NCBI GenBank assembly: GCA_937893945.1
Contig: CALCTA010000091.1
Span: forward strand, 1-9,983
Reading direction: 5' to 3'
Length of the DNA stretch: 9,983 nt
DNA from: an uncultured Clostridia bacterium
GTDB lineage: Bacteria; Bacillota; Clostridia; Oscillospirales; CAG-272
Positions 1 to 7,458 of the stretch are shown here, piece after piece. A program made the position numbers and the translations under genes. The notes under the pieces were generated by a model that worked only from the letters and a program-made list of their open reading frames with translations, was not told the DNA's origin and did not search any database. The first letter of the stretch is position 1. The number at the start of each line of letters is the position of its first letter.

Positions 1-1
1 C

Positions 2-25
2 CGAAAATTGTCTTGACAATTTTCG
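2..25. repeat. Perfect palindrome (11-bp arms, 2-nt loop)
   Basis: Positions 2-12 and 15-25 are exact reverse complements around a two-base TT loop. The stem is A+T-rich in the middle and closed by CG pairs. T-rich sequence follows on the plus strand (TTTTGC at 27-32), so this could be the terminator of a plus-strand gene lying left of the window, or the end of a longer interspersed repeat running into 30-100. The palindrome is seen directly; its role is inferred. Confidence 0.6.
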
Positions 26-165
26 CTTTTGCTCGGGTTCGCTATATTATCGCTCCCCCTCCCAAAAGTTCGACTCGCTTCGCTCGCTCAGGATGACCTA
101 CTAAAAAAGATTTTTATTTGGTATTGTAAAAAACGGACACCCAGCGCTATACAAGAAACAAAGGC
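26..165. other. Non-coding stretch with a possible interspersed-repeat sequence
   Basis: No credible gene lies here: a 60-codon reading frame at 29-211 has no ribosome binding site and runs through the terminator hairpin at 164-198. Positions 69-98 hold a run of overlapping TCGCT/CGCTC units followed by CAGGATGAC. Read on the minus strand this begins GTCATCCTGAGCGAGCG, a wording I associate with dispersed intergenic repeats in many bacterial genomes. Only one copy is in the window, so repeat status cannot be shown here. I see nothing recognisable in 100-163. Confidence 0.35.
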
Positions 166-198
166 AAAAAAATCACCGCCGAGCTTCTCGGCGGTGAT
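164..198 (-). terminator. Rho-independent terminator of the MBL lipoprotein gene
   Basis: Positions 172-183 and 187-198 pair perfectly (12 bp, G+C-rich core ACCGCCGAG) around a CTT/AAG loop. On the minus strand the stem runs directly into a run of seven T (plus-strand A at 166-172). It begins 9 bases past the stop codon of the minus-strand lipoprotein gene, as expected for an intrinsic terminator. The plus-strand side also has a short T run (201-205), so it may work in both directions. Confidence 0.9.
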
Positions 199-207
199 GA
201 TTTTTAA

Positions 208-1977
208 TTAATCGTAAGGTGTCCAACGCTTTTCCTCGGGTATCCAGGTGTCAAAATCCTTTATTGTAAGGTTTGTGTCGCCTGCAACGTAATGAGGAAT
301 ATTTACGAACGGAGCGTTCTGAGGAACTGCGCCTATCTTGGAAACCATATTCTTATAATGGTCGTTACCAACAGGCCAGAAGGAAGCCTCTGCTTTGATA
401 GTTTCGTTAAGCAAAAGTGTTGCTCCGTCGGCGTAACCGTGGTGAGAAAGCTGAATAAAATTGGACTTAAGATCGTCGCCGTAAGCGTTGGTCAGCGCAA
501 GGCTCTCGTTGGGATGGCAGTCGCCAAGGAAGATCATCGTCTTGCCCATAAACTCCATCTTCATTACCATACTTGATTCGTTGATATTGTCTATCTTGAT
601 AGGCTCAACTATATCAAGGCTTCCGTATATGGTAAAGGTAGCCTCGTTTGCATAGAACACCTGTCCGGGATGTCCCTTAACTACCGTCTTGATTCCAAAC
701 ATCTTTGCGGCGTTCTCTACCTTATCATCAAGATTTCCGCCGCTCACGCCCGCAAGCTGAGTATCGTTGGGAGCGTTATATACAAGTCGCTCTACCTTTA
801 TACTATCAGGCGTATCACGGGCAATATCGTAGAACGCGCCGATGTGGTCGTTGTGAATGTGAGAGAGGAACCAGGTATGTACTCTGATGTCATTAGGATC
901 GTCGGCAAGCACCTTGAGAGAGTCAAGCAGATAATCTCCCGCAGACTCAGCGTAGCTCATATCACGCGTATGTCCGCCGTCAACGATAACGAAGCTTCCG
1001 TCAGAGAGCTTGAGAATATATCCCATACCGTTCTGACAGTTGCCTGCTCTCGGATGCTCAAGACCGAGCTGGGTGAAGCTCATCTCGCTCTTTCCCGCCT
1101 CGTAAATATTCTCGGATTCGAGCCCTGCAAGAGAGGTAAATTCCTTGGTATCTATTACAACTCTCGTCTCTGCGACACGCGGGAAGTACATAATATGCAT
1201 TATGCTTTCATCGTTGTGATAGGTATAGAAGCAATTCTCGCCTATGTTATTTGTAACGTAATGCTCATATCCAAGAGCCTCAATACCCGACACAAACGCA
1301 TCGTGAGTTTCCTTACTTACGTCCTTATAAAGAATAAGCTTAGATCCGTCTCCGCCGTCAAAGGTCATAGACGTAGAGCCGTCAAAGAGAGGCAGTCCGG
1401 GAACTTTTGACTCTACCTTACCGCTGCTGTTCCACTTATCCGTTATAGAGAGAACTCCGTCCTTCATAGAGCTCGATATAAGCCCTCTGAACTTCTGGAG
1501 TGCAAGAGAGGCAGATGCCTCGTGGCTATAGGCTATAACGAATTTATTTCCTACAAGCTCCATACGGTATTCGCCGTGCTTGAGCTTATCATACACCTGC
1601 TTCGATTCAGGATACTCGGTTTTTCCTATGAGGATTGCGGGAGATTCGATATCAAGAGTCTCCCCAAAGCCTACGAAGTCGGTTGTAATAGAGCTGTTCT
1701 TTCCGGTTGCGCTCTTGAGGATCTGTCGCATCTCGGTGTATATATTTTTATCAACGTCGCTCGCCTTCTCTGTGCGGACGATCTTGCACAAATACTCGCC
1801 GTTTCCGAATACCACAAGTCCATCCGTATTTATGCTTAAGTCGCTCTGACTTCCCTGCTCGCTCTCATTGCTCGACTCTGTTTCGGTCTCGTCGCCGTTA
1901 CACGCAACGAATATTGCGCACATAAGCAGGAGCGCCATCAGGAAAGAGGCTATTTTCAAGAAAGAATATTTTTTCAC
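208..1977 (-). CDS. Lipoprotein with ComEC-like metallo-beta-lactamase domain
   Basis: A predicted surface-anchored hydrolase of 589 residues; the substrate is unknown. The N-terminus has a Lys-rich start, a hydrophobic segment (about 8-25) and a lipobox-like FVAC with Cys26 as the likely lipidated residue, then a Ser/Glu/Asn-rich spacer (27-48). Residues about 52-170 look like the mixed alpha/beta accessory domain found before GH67/GH20-type catalytic domains (ILIGKTEYPES at 115-125, then a GEYRMELVGNKFVIAY strand pair). Residues about 195-290 are a beta-rich linker domain I cannot name. Residues about 305-575 form an MBL fold with HIHNDH (His373, His375, Asp377, His378), a LGD metal-ligand strand (Asp486) and SHHG (His512/513), the arrangement seen in ComEC-type MBL domains. 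No ComEC membrane part is present. The start is GTG at 1977, with GGGGG 8 bases upstream; an ATG at 1984 is out of frame. It is a single-gene unit with its own promoter and terminator. The MBL call is firm; the accessory domain is a pattern judgement. Confidence 0.85.
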   Translation of the reverse strand: MKKYSFLKIASFLMALLLMCAIFVACNGDETETESSNESEQGSQSDLSINTDGLVVFGNGEYLCKIVRTEKASDVDKNIYTEMRQILKSATGKNSSITTDFVGFGETLDIESPAILIGKTEYPESKQVYDKLKHGEYRMELVGNKFVIAYSHEASASLALQKFRGLISSSMKDGVLSITDKWNSSGKVESKVPGLPLFDGSTSMTFDGGDGSKLILYKDVSKETHDAFVSGIEALGYEHYVTNNIGENCFYTYHNDESIMHIMYFPRVAETRVVIDTKEFTSLAGLESENIYEAGKSEMSFTQLGLEHPRAGNCQNGMGYILKLSDGSFVIVDGGHTRDMSYAESAGDYLLDSLKVLADDPNDIRVHTWFLSHIHNDHIGAFYDIARDTPDSIKVERLVYNAPNDTQLAGVSGGNLDDKVENAAKMFGIKTVVKGHPGQVFYANEATFTIYGSLDIVEPIKIDNINESSMVMKMEFMGKTMIFLGDCHPNESLALTNAYGDDLKSNFIQLSHHGYADGATLLLNETIKAEASFWPVGNDHYKNMVSKIGAVPQNAPFVNIPHYVAGDTNLTIKDFDTWIPEEKRWTPYD

Positions 1978-2010
1978 TGCTCATACCCCCAATGATTTAT
2001 TTCTGTCTTA

Positions 2011-2039
2011 ATTTTATCAAAAATACATCTATATGTCAA
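2011..2039 (-). promoter_or_regulatory. Sigma-A promoter of the MBL lipoprotein gene
   Basis: On the minus strand there is a perfect -35 TTGACA (2039-2034), a 17-bp spacer and a -10 TAAAAT (2016-2011). It lies about 34 bases upstream of the GTG start and leaves a short leader containing the GGGGG ribosome binding site. Confidence 0.8.
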
Positions 2040-2135
2040 TAGCTCCGCACAATTTCTCATTTTCAACAAACTTTATCGACCTTTTTTGTTAAATTGCACA
2101 ACAGATTTTTTCAATAAAGCAAAAAAATCGTCATT

Positions 2136-2186
2136 TCACATCTTTATTATATTGACAAAATGTGATATAATATTAAATTGTGATAA
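2136..2186 (+). promoter_or_regulatory. Extended -10 promoter of typA, surrounded by TGTGA boxes
   Basis: An extended -10 element TGATATAAT lies at 2163-2171, about 45 bases upstream of the typA start. The best-spaced -35 (TTTATT, 2143-2148, 17-bp spacer) is weak. A perfect TTGACA at 2152-2157 is only 8 bases from TATAAT and can pair only with a poor -10 (TAAATT, 2174-2179). TGTGATA occurs at 2161-2167 and 2179-2185, and an inverted copy of the core (TCACAT) at 2136-2141, so the promoter is bracketed by three similar boxes that could be an operator. The -10 is well supported; the operator idea is an inference. Confidence 0.55.
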
Positions 2187-2216
2187 TTTGATTTATATTT
2201 TAAAGGAGATAGATCT

Positions 2217-4052
2217 GTGATACGTAACGACTTAAGAAACATAGCCATAATTGCTCACGTTGACCACGGTAAAACTACCCTCGTTGACGAAATGCTCAAG
2301 CAGGGCGGTATCTACCGTGAAAATCAAGAAACTGTTACTCGCGTAATGGACTCGGGCGATCTTGAAAAGGAGAGAGGAATAACCATTCTCGCAAAGAACA
2401 CCGCCGTTCACTACAAGGACGTTAAGATCAACCTTATCGACACCCCCGGACACGCTGACTTCGGCGGTGAGGTAGAGCGTATTCTCAAGATGGTCAACGG
2501 TGTTATCCTTCTCGTTGACGCTGCTGAGGGCCCTATGCCTCAGACACGCTTCGTTCTTCAGAGAGCGCTTGAGCTTAATCACAGAGTTATTATCGTTATC
2601 AACAAAATAGACAAGCCCGACGCGAGACTTGGAGAGGTCGAGGACGAGATCCTTGAGCTTCTTATTGACCTCAACGCGTCTGACGAGCAGCTTGACAGCC
2701 CCATGCTCTACTGCTCGGGCAGAGCGGGTACTGCTACCGAGGATCCCGACGTTGCAGGCACAGACCTCGTTCCGCTTTTTGAAAAGATACTTTCCTACAT
2801 TCCCGCACCCGAGGGAGATGAGAACGGCGAGCTTCAGCTCCTCGTTTCCTCTATCGACTATAACGACTACGTGGGAAGAATAGGTATAGGCAGAATAGAG
2901 CGTGGCTCTATCCGCGTAAATCAGGACGCCTACATCTGCAATTACCACACCGGCGCCGCACCCAAGCGCACCAAGATAGTTGCTCTTTTCCAGATAGACG
3001 GACTTGTAAGAGTTCCCGTTGAAAAGGCAAATATGGGCGACATCGTTTGCTTCTCGGGCGCTGAAAACATCACCATCGGCGACACCATCACAAGCCTTGC
3101 CGCTCCCGAGCCTCTTGAGTTCGTTAAGGTGAGCGAGCCCACTCTTGAGATGACCTTTGCGGTAAATGACAGCCCCTTCGCAGGCAAGGAAGGCAAGTTC
3201 GTAACATCCCGTCAGCTCCGCGACAGACTCTACAAGGAGCTTCTCAAGGACGTTTCCCTCAGAGTTGAGGACGGAGACACCACTGATGAATTCAAGGTTG
3301 CGGGCAGAGGCGAGATGCACCTTTCTATCCTCATCGAGACTATGCGCCGCGAGGGATACGAGATGACCTGCTCCAACCCCAGAGTTCTCTACAAGGAGAT
3401 AGACGGCGTTAAGTGCGAGCCTATGGAAAAGGTAACGCTTGACGTTCCCTCAGAATACGTTGGCGCGGTAGTTGAAAAGCTCGGTCAGCGCAAGGGCGAC
3501 CTGCTTGAGATGAACCCCATCGGAAGCCGTATGAGAATTGAATATTCCATTCCCTCAAGATGTCTGTTCGGATACCGCTCCGAATTTCTCACCGCTACTC
3601 ACGGCGAGGGTATCATGAACACCATATTCGACGGTTATCAGCCCTATCGCGGAGAGGTAATTATGAGATTTACAGGCTCTCTCGTGGCTTCTGAGGCAGG
3701 TGAGACCACAAGATACGGACTCTACAATACTCAGGAGAGAGGAAATCTTTTCGTTGGTCCTCAGACTCCCGTTTACGAGGGTATGATAGTCGGCGAGAAC
3801 CCCAAGAACGACGATATTGCCGTAAACCCCTGCAAGAAGAAGCAGCTTACCGCAATTCGTTCGGCAGGTGCGGACGAGAAGCTTCTGCTCACGCCCCCCA
3901 TTATCTTCTCACTTGAAGAAGCGATCGAGTTCATTACAGACGAGGAGCTTATCGAGGTAACTCCCAAGTCTATCCGTCTGCGCAAGAAGATCCTCAACAC
4001 CGAGGAGCGCATGAAGGCTATGATGAAGAAGAGACGCGCTCTCAACTCCTAA
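2217..4052 (+). CDS. typA: Translational GTPase TypA/BipA
   Basis: A ribosome-associated GTPase of the EF-G/LepA superfamily, known to act in 50S subunit assembly and in growth under cold or stress. All G motifs are visible: G1 AHVDHGKTT (13-21), switch/G2 RGITI (53-57), G3 DTPGH (75-79), G4 NKID (129-132) and G5 SGRAG (167-171). A beta-barrel domain II follows from about 205, then EF-G-like domains and the BipA C-terminal part with the [11 protein letters not shown] stretch and a basic tail ending in KKRRALNS. The length of 611 residues is typical. The start is GTG at 2217, preceded by AAAGGAG with 8 bases between GGAG and the codon; [18 protein letters not shown] is the usual family N-terminus. 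It is flanked by its own promoter and terminator, so it is a single-gene unit divergent from the MBL lipoprotein gene. No key residue is missing. Confidence 0.97.
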   Translation: MIRNDLRNIAIIAHVDHGKTTLVDEMLKQGGIYRENQETVTRVMDSGDLEKERGITILAKNTAVHYKDVKINLIDTPGHADFGGEVERILKMVNGVILLVDAAEGPMPQTRFVLQRALELNHRVIIVINKIDKPDARLGEVEDEILELLIDLNASDEQLDSPMLYCSGRAGTATEDPDVAGTDLVPLFEKILSYIPAPEGDENGELQLLVSSIDYNDYVGRIGIGRIERGSIRVNQDAYICNYHTGAAPKRTKIVALFQIDGLVRVPVEKANMGDIVCFSGAENITIGDTITSLAAPEPLEFVKVSEPTLEMTFAVNDSPFAGKEGKFVTSRQLRDRLYKELLKDVSLRVEDGDTTDEFKVAGRGEMHLSILIETMRREGYEMTCSNPRVLYKEIDGVKCEPMEKVTLDVPSEYVGAVVEKLGQRKGDLLEMNPIGSRMRIEYSIPSRCLFGYRSEFLTATHGEGIMNTIFDGYQPYRGEVIMRFTGSLVASEAGETTRYGLYNTQERGNLFVGPQTPVYEGMIVGENPKNDDIAVNPCKKKQLTAIRSAGADEKLLLTPPIIFSLEEAIEFITDEELIEVTPKSIRLRKKILNTEERMKAMMKKRRALNS

Positions 4053-4066
4053 AGCATTCTCAATTT

Positions 4067-4102
4067 GGCGTGATGCTCAGACGAGCATCACGCCTTTTTA
4101 TT
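4067..4102 (+). terminator. Rho-independent terminator of typA
   Basis: A perfect 12-bp stem (GGCGTGATGCTC at 4067-4078 with its complement at 4083-4094), a four-base AGAC loop and a TTTTTATT tail. It begins 14 bases after the typA stop codon and separates typA from the pepF promoter. Confidence 0.95.
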
Positions 4103-4125
4103 CCCCTCACCTACCTATATTTGTC

Positions 4126-4154
4126 TTGACAAGTCCTAAAAAAAGAGATATAAT
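4126..4154 (+). promoter_or_regulatory. Perfect-consensus sigma-A promoter of pepF
   Basis: TTGACA (4126-4131), a 17-bp spacer and TATAAT (4149-4154), all consensus. The expected start of transcription is near 4161, giving a leader of about 25 bases that contains the AAAGGAG ribosome binding site (4172-4178). A TTG at 4126 that could be mistaken for an upstream start codon is actually the -35 element. Confidence 0.92.
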
Positions 4155-4185
4155 AAGCTTATCAGAACAACAAAGGAGAAATAAG

Positions 4186-5946
4186 ATGTATAACGAATGG
4201 TCTCTTGATATTTTTTATAAAGGGATAGACGATCCCGCACTCGAAGCAGACGTAAAAAAGCTTGAAGAAAACGTCGCGCTCTATAAAAAGACTATAGCCG
4301 CACTTACGCCCGACGATCCCGCGAAGTCGCTTCGCGGCATAATCGACATAAAGGAAACTACTACCGTACTCGTCAGGAAGATAGCAGGCTATTGCTCACT
4401 CCGTCGCTCCGCAAACAGCAAGGACGCTGAGGTATCCGCGCTTATGACGAGAATACAGATGCTTCTCGCAGGCACTGCAAAGGAGAACGTAGCATTTGAG
4501 AAGTACGTAGGCTCAATAGAAGACCTTGACGAAGTGCTTGACTCGGACGAGGTCCTTTCGCAGTACAAATTCTATTTCGGCGAGGTAAAGGCATCGGTAT
4601 CTCACAACCTCTCGGATGAAGCCGAGGACGTTTTCGCGCGCCTCAATATCTCGGGCGGACGCGCGTGGGGAGATCTTTTCTCCTATCTCACCGCTACCGT
4701 AGAGGTAGATTACAACGGTGAAGTAACCACCCTCTCTGCTATCCGCGGACTTGCTGAAAGCGACGATAAGGAGACGAGAAAGGCTGCTTATGAAGCCGAG
4801 CTCGCCGCTTATAAGAAGATAAAAGATCCTATCGCCTTTGCGCTCAACAGCATCAAGGCACAGGTAAACACCGAGGCAGAGCTTCGCGGATACGAAAGTC
4901 CGCTTGCTATGACGCTCGAGCATTCGAGAATGAAGAAGGAAACTCTTGACGCGATGCTTGAGGCGATGCGCGAGTATATGCCCAAATTCCGCAAGTATCT
5001 GCGCCACAAGGCAAAGCTTCTCGGCTATGAAAACGGACTTCCCTGGTACGAGATCTTCGCTCCTATGGGTAAGGCAGGCGGCAAGACCTTTACAGCTGAG
5101 GAGTCCCACGCCTATCTCGTAGAGCATTTTGAAAGCTTCGCTCCCGATCTTGCCGAGATGGTTGACGAGGCGTTCAAGAATGATTGGATAGACTTCTATC
5201 CGAGAGCGGGTAAGGTAGGCGGAGCGTTCTGCTCTAACCTTCCCTTCCTCAAGCAGAGCCGCGTGCTTACCAACTTCTCAGGCTCGTTCGGCTCTGTCGT
5301 AACTCTCGCACACGAACTCGGACACGCTTACCACGGTCTTATGATACAGGATCACAGACCTCTCAATACGGGATATACCATGCCCGTAGCAGAGACAGCC
5401 TCAAACTTCAACGAGCTTATCATCGTCAATGATGCTATCGCAAAGTCCGAGGGTGAGGAAAAGATACAGCTTATCGAAAGTCAGCTTCAGGACTGCACTC
5501 AGATAATCGTGGATATCTACTCTCGCTTCCTCTTTGAAGACGAGGTCATCCGCCGCAGAAAGAACACCTTCCTCTTTGCAAAGGACCTTGAGGAGATAAT
5601 GATAAACGCGCAGAAGGAAGCATACGGAGACGGACTTGATCCCGACACGCTCCATCCTTATATGTGGTGCTGCAAGAGCCACTACTTCAGCGCGGGTCTG
5701 AGCTACTACAACTTCCCCTACGCCTTTGGCGGTCTCTTCTCTCGCGGACTCTACGCGAAGTATCTTGAGGAGGGCGAGAGCTTCCTGCCGAAGTACCGCG
5801 CTTTGCTTAAGGCGACCACAGTCGAGAGCGTTGAGAACGTAGCGCACATCGCAGGCATTGATCTCACCAACCCTGATTTCTGGAGAAAGAGCCTTGACGT
5901 TATCGCTGAAAAGATAGACGAATTCATCGCCGAAACATCCAAGTAA
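4186..5946 (+). CDS. pepF: Oligoendopeptidase F (M3 family metallopeptidase)
   Basis: A cytoplasmic zinc endopeptidase that cuts short peptides, usually placed in peptide turnover and nutrition. The catalytic HELGH is at residues 376-380 (VTLAHELGHAYHG), with Glu403 in the following AETASNFNE stretch as the third zinc ligand, the M3 arrangement. The long helical N-terminal part (about 1-200, with an oligopeptidase-F N-terminal-domain look) and the C-terminal SHYFSAGLSYYNFPYAFG segment match the clostridial PepF subfamily. I chose ATG 4186 (586 residues) over the in-frame TTG at 4126: the ATG has AAAGGAG 7 bases upstream, the protein then starts MYNEWSLDIFYKG as in relatives, and the 20 extra codons would be the promoter itself. 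No signal peptide is visible. It is a single-gene unit between two terminators. Confidence 0.95.
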   Translation: MYNEWSLDIFYKGIDDPALEADVKKLEENVALYKKTIAALTPDDPAKSLRGIIDIKETTTVLVRKIAGYCSLRRSANSKDAEVSALMTRIQMLLAGTAKENVAFEKYVGSIEDLDEVLDSDEVLSQYKFYFGEVKASVSHNLSDEAEDVFARLNISGGRAWGDLFSYLTATVEVDYNGEVTTLSAIRGLAESDDKETRKAAYEAELAAYKKIKDPIAFALNSIKAQVNTEAELRGYESPLAMTLEHSRMKKETLDAMLEAMREYMPKFRKYLRHKAKLLGYENGLPWYEIFAPMGKAGGKTFTAEESHAYLVEHFESFAPDLAEMVDEAFKNDWIDFYPRAGKVGGAFCSNLPFLKQSRVLTNFSGSFGSVVTLAHELGHAYHGLMIQDHRPLNTGYTMPVAETASNFNELIIVNDAIAKSEGEEKIQLIESQLQDCTQIIVDIYSRFLFEDEVIRRRKNTFLFAKDLEEIMINAQKEAYGDGLDPDTLHPYMWCCKSHYFSAGLSYYNFPYAFGGLFSRGLYAKYLEEGESFLPKYRALLKATTVESVENVAHIAGIDLTNPDFWRKSLDVIAEKIDEFIAETSK

Positions 5947-5953
5947 TAAATCA

Positions 5954-5991
5954 AAAAAACTGCAGAGAAGCGTTGCTTCTCTGCAGTTTTT
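5954..5991. terminator. Bidirectional terminator between pepF and the zinc-ribbon block
   Basis: A perfect 12-bp stem (CTGCAGAGAAGC at 5960-5971 paired with 5975-5986) around a GTT loop, flanked by A6 on the left and T5 on the right. It lies 7 bases after the pepF stop and 9 bases before the stop codon of the convergent minus-strand gene at 6001, so it can serve both transcripts. Confidence 0.93.
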
Positions 5992-6000
5992 AATTTATTT

Positions 6001-6552
6001 TTATAAATTAGTCGCATACTTTACCGACATATAGATGCCGTAGAATACGACGAGTGCAAGCACAAGGCTTCCCGCAAAGTTGAGTATCTTTATATAGGAA
6101 ATACTCTTTTTAGTCTTACTTACATCCTTCTTTGATGATCTGATATTCATAATAAGCGCAGGAATTCCAAACGCGTACATACCAAACGCCATATTGATAA
6201 TAGACCAAACCAGAAGACCTATTTTAAGTCCTGTCGGCACAACAGGTTCGGGGGCAACCTCAGCCTCAGGTTCGACTACGTCTGCGTCTTCAACTACCTC
6301 TTCGCTCTCTGCAAGCGCTTCGGTCTCTGTGATCTCCTCTACCTGCTCGTCTGCTGCCTTTGCATTCTCTGCCACGGGTGTTGCGATCACTTCTTCTACC
6401 GTTTCTATTGCCTCAGGCTCGCTTTTTTCAACCTCATCAAGCAGCTTTGCCGTAGGATCGGCAAATTTTATATTTCTATCAACCGCACGTCCACAAACGC
6501 CGCAGAATTTCTGAACGTCGTCGAGTCTCGTGCCGCAATATTTACAAAACAT
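6001..6552 (-). CDS. Zinc-ribbon membrane protein, dispanin-like, paralogue 4 (long acidic linker)
   Basis: The last and longest (183 residues) of four tandem paralogues; function unknown. A zinc ribbon at 1-21 has Cys3, Cys6, Cys17 and Cys20 (FCKYCG and KFCGVCG). A very acidic, low-complexity linker of about 85 residues (roughly 23-107, Glu/Ala/Val/Pro-rich) joins it to a membrane part. The first segment, GLKIGLLVWSIINMAFG...FGIPALIM (108-136), keeps the LVWSII...IPALIM signature of its neighbours; a basic loop (139-150) and a second segment (157-175) follow. It is the most divergent copy: the AKxFNI motif has become IKILNF. The ATG at 6552 has AAAGGA about 12 bases upstream. It starts 32 bases after the stop of paralogue 3, so is probably co-transcribed. 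The resemblance to bacterial zinc-ribbon CD225/dispanin proteins is a pattern judgement and weakest for this copy. Confidence 0.85.
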   Translation of the reverse strand: MFCKYCGTRLDDVQKFCGVCGRAVDRNIKFADPTAKLLDEVEKSEPEAIETVEEVIATPVAENAKAADEQVEEITETEALAESEEVVEDADVVEPEAEVAPEPVVPTGLKIGLLVWSIINMAFGMYAFGIPALIMNIRSSKKDVSKTKKSISYIKILNFAGSLVLALVVFYGIYMSVKYATNL

Positions 6553-6584
6553 ATCAACAGTCCTTTCTTTTTAACAAGCGCTTC

Positions 6585-6965
6585 TCAGAGAGACGTCCAA
6601 TATGCCACCGATATCATAACTATAAAGAGAGCAAAGAATGTCGCAAAGCACACCATTCCAACAATGTTAAGTCCCTTGGCTATCTTGAGCTTGGGCGCCG
6701 CATCCTCCTTTGTATTAAAGGCGGCAAGCACCGTAAGTATAATGGACGGAATTGAGAAAAGTGATGCGCAAAGCTCAACGCACATTATCGACCATACGAG
6801 CATAGCGACGTCAAGTCCTGCCTTTTTGGGCGCTTGGACTTCGGGAGCGGTAGTATCGGCTATCGCTACAGCCACCTCGTTATCTGCTATAGCTATCTCC
6901 TTGCCGCAGTTGGTACAGAATTTATGTTCATCGGCAAGCTTATTTCCGCAATTAGTACAATACAT
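6585..6965 (-). CDS. Zinc-ribbon membrane protein, dispanin-like, paralogue 3
   Basis: A small protein of 126 residues; function unknown. The zinc ribbon has Cys3, Cys6, Cys17 and Cys20 (YCTNCG and KFCTNCG). A linker of about 28 residues (22-49) leads to the membrane part: segment one GLDVAMLVWSIMCVELCASLFSIP onward (50-82), a loop with the conserved KLKIAKGLNI (92-101), and segment two (102-121). ATG 6965 is preceded on the minus strand by AAAGGAG at good spacing. It begins 40 bases after the stop of paralogue 2 and ends 32 bases before paralogue 4, with no terminator in either gap, so these three genes look like one operon. It keeps the family's LVWSI and AK..NI motifs but has IPSIIL where the others have IPALIM or IPALVM. 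Confidence 0.87.
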   Translation of the reverse strand: MYCTNCGNKLADEHKFCTNCGKEIAIADNEVAVAIADTTAPEVQAPKKAGLDVAMLVWSIMCVELCASLFSIPSIILTVLAAFNTKEDAAPKLKIAKGLNIVGMVCFATFFALFIVMISVAYWTSL

Positions 6966-7005
6966 TTGATTTCTCCTTTGTTTTTAAGCTTTTGACATAA
7001 CCTTA

Positions 7006-7362
7006 TCAGAGCGAAAGCACCAATATCAAAAATAAAACATAGTAAAAGTAAATAGCAAGCACAATAGCTATGCTGACTGCTCCGTGGATTATAGCGGCGA
7101 TGTTGAATTTCTTGGCTATCGCTATTTTCTTGCTTGCCTCCTCGGGAGAGGACACAGACGCGAGAATAGTCATTACGAGCGCAGGAATAGCAAATGCTGA
7201 TTGGATAACCCCCAAGCTTATAATAGACCATACCAGCATACCTACGTCAAGCTCTGCCCTTTGAGGCTTGTCCTTTGGCGGCTGGATCGCCACCGCGTAT
7301 CCGCAATCAGCACAGAATTTCTGTCCGTCAGAAAGCTGTGAACCGCAATTTCTGCAATACAT
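7006..7362 (-). CDS. Zinc-ribbon membrane protein, dispanin-like, paralogue 2
   Basis: The shortest copy, 118 residues; function unknown. The zinc ribbon has Cys3, Cys6, Cys17 and Cys20 (YCRNCG and KFCADCG). A short linker (about 22-37, Pro/Lys-rich) precedes segment one (ELDVGMLVWSIISLG...FAIPALVMTILA, 37-69), a loop with KKIAIAKKFNI (78-88) and a long second segment (89-118). I chose ATG 7362: GGAG lies 8 bases upstream. An in-frame GTG at 7368 would add two residues but sits only 2 bases from GGAG, and the family N-terminus is M-[YF]-C. It lies downstream of the terminator of paralogue 1 and no clear promoter is visible in the 97-base gap, so it may depend on readthrough. Confidence 0.87.
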   Translation of the reverse strand: MYCRNCGSQLSDGQKFCADCGYAVAIQPPKDKPQRAELDVGMLVWSIISLGVIQSAFAIPALVMTILASVSSPEEASKKIAIAKKFNIAAIIHGAVSIAIVLAIYFYYVLFLILVLSL

Positions 7363-7414
7363 TTTCACTTCTCCTTTTTGTTATTTTCGAGAAAAACGAA
7401 ATTTCTTATTTAAA

Positions 7415-7444
7415 CAAAAGCTGACTGCGGTGCAGTCAGCTTTT
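7415..7444 (-). terminator. Terminator between paralogues 1 and 2
   Basis: A perfect 9-bp stem (GCTGACTGC at 7420-7428 with 7432-7440) with a three-base loop, extended by four A/T pairs. On the minus strand it is followed by TTTTGTTTAAAT. It starts 14 bases after the stop of paralogue 1 and would end or attenuate that transcript before paralogues 2-4. The T-tract is broken by a G, so termination may be partial. Confidence 0.8.
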
Positions 7445-7458
7445 GCTCAAAATGTCGC

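Noticed and set aside
670..1410. Plus-strand open frame (246 codons) opposite the lipoprotein gene
   Set aside because: It is antisense to the MBL and middle domains, lacks a ribosome binding site, and the minus-strand metal-binding motifs explain the conservation.
2232..3320. Long minus-strand open frame (362 codons) inside typA
   Set aside because: It is antisense to a fully conserved typA, has no ribosome binding site and has a composition typical of a shadow frame; it resembles no protein family.
4126..4185. Upstream TTG start giving pepF 20 more residues
   Set aside because: The TTG is the first three bases of a perfect -35 element and the extension covers the -10. ATG 4186 has the good ribosome binding site.
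5954..5991. Strong inverted repeat near pepF as a possible insertion-element end
   Set aside because: The A-tract and T-tract flanks and its place between convergent genes fit a bidirectional terminator; there is no transposase or target duplication.
6194..6514. Plus-strand Ser/Thr-rich open frame opposite paralogue 4
   Set aside because: The apparent low-complexity protein is the mirror of the Glu/Ala-rich linker on the minus strand; there is no ribosome binding site.
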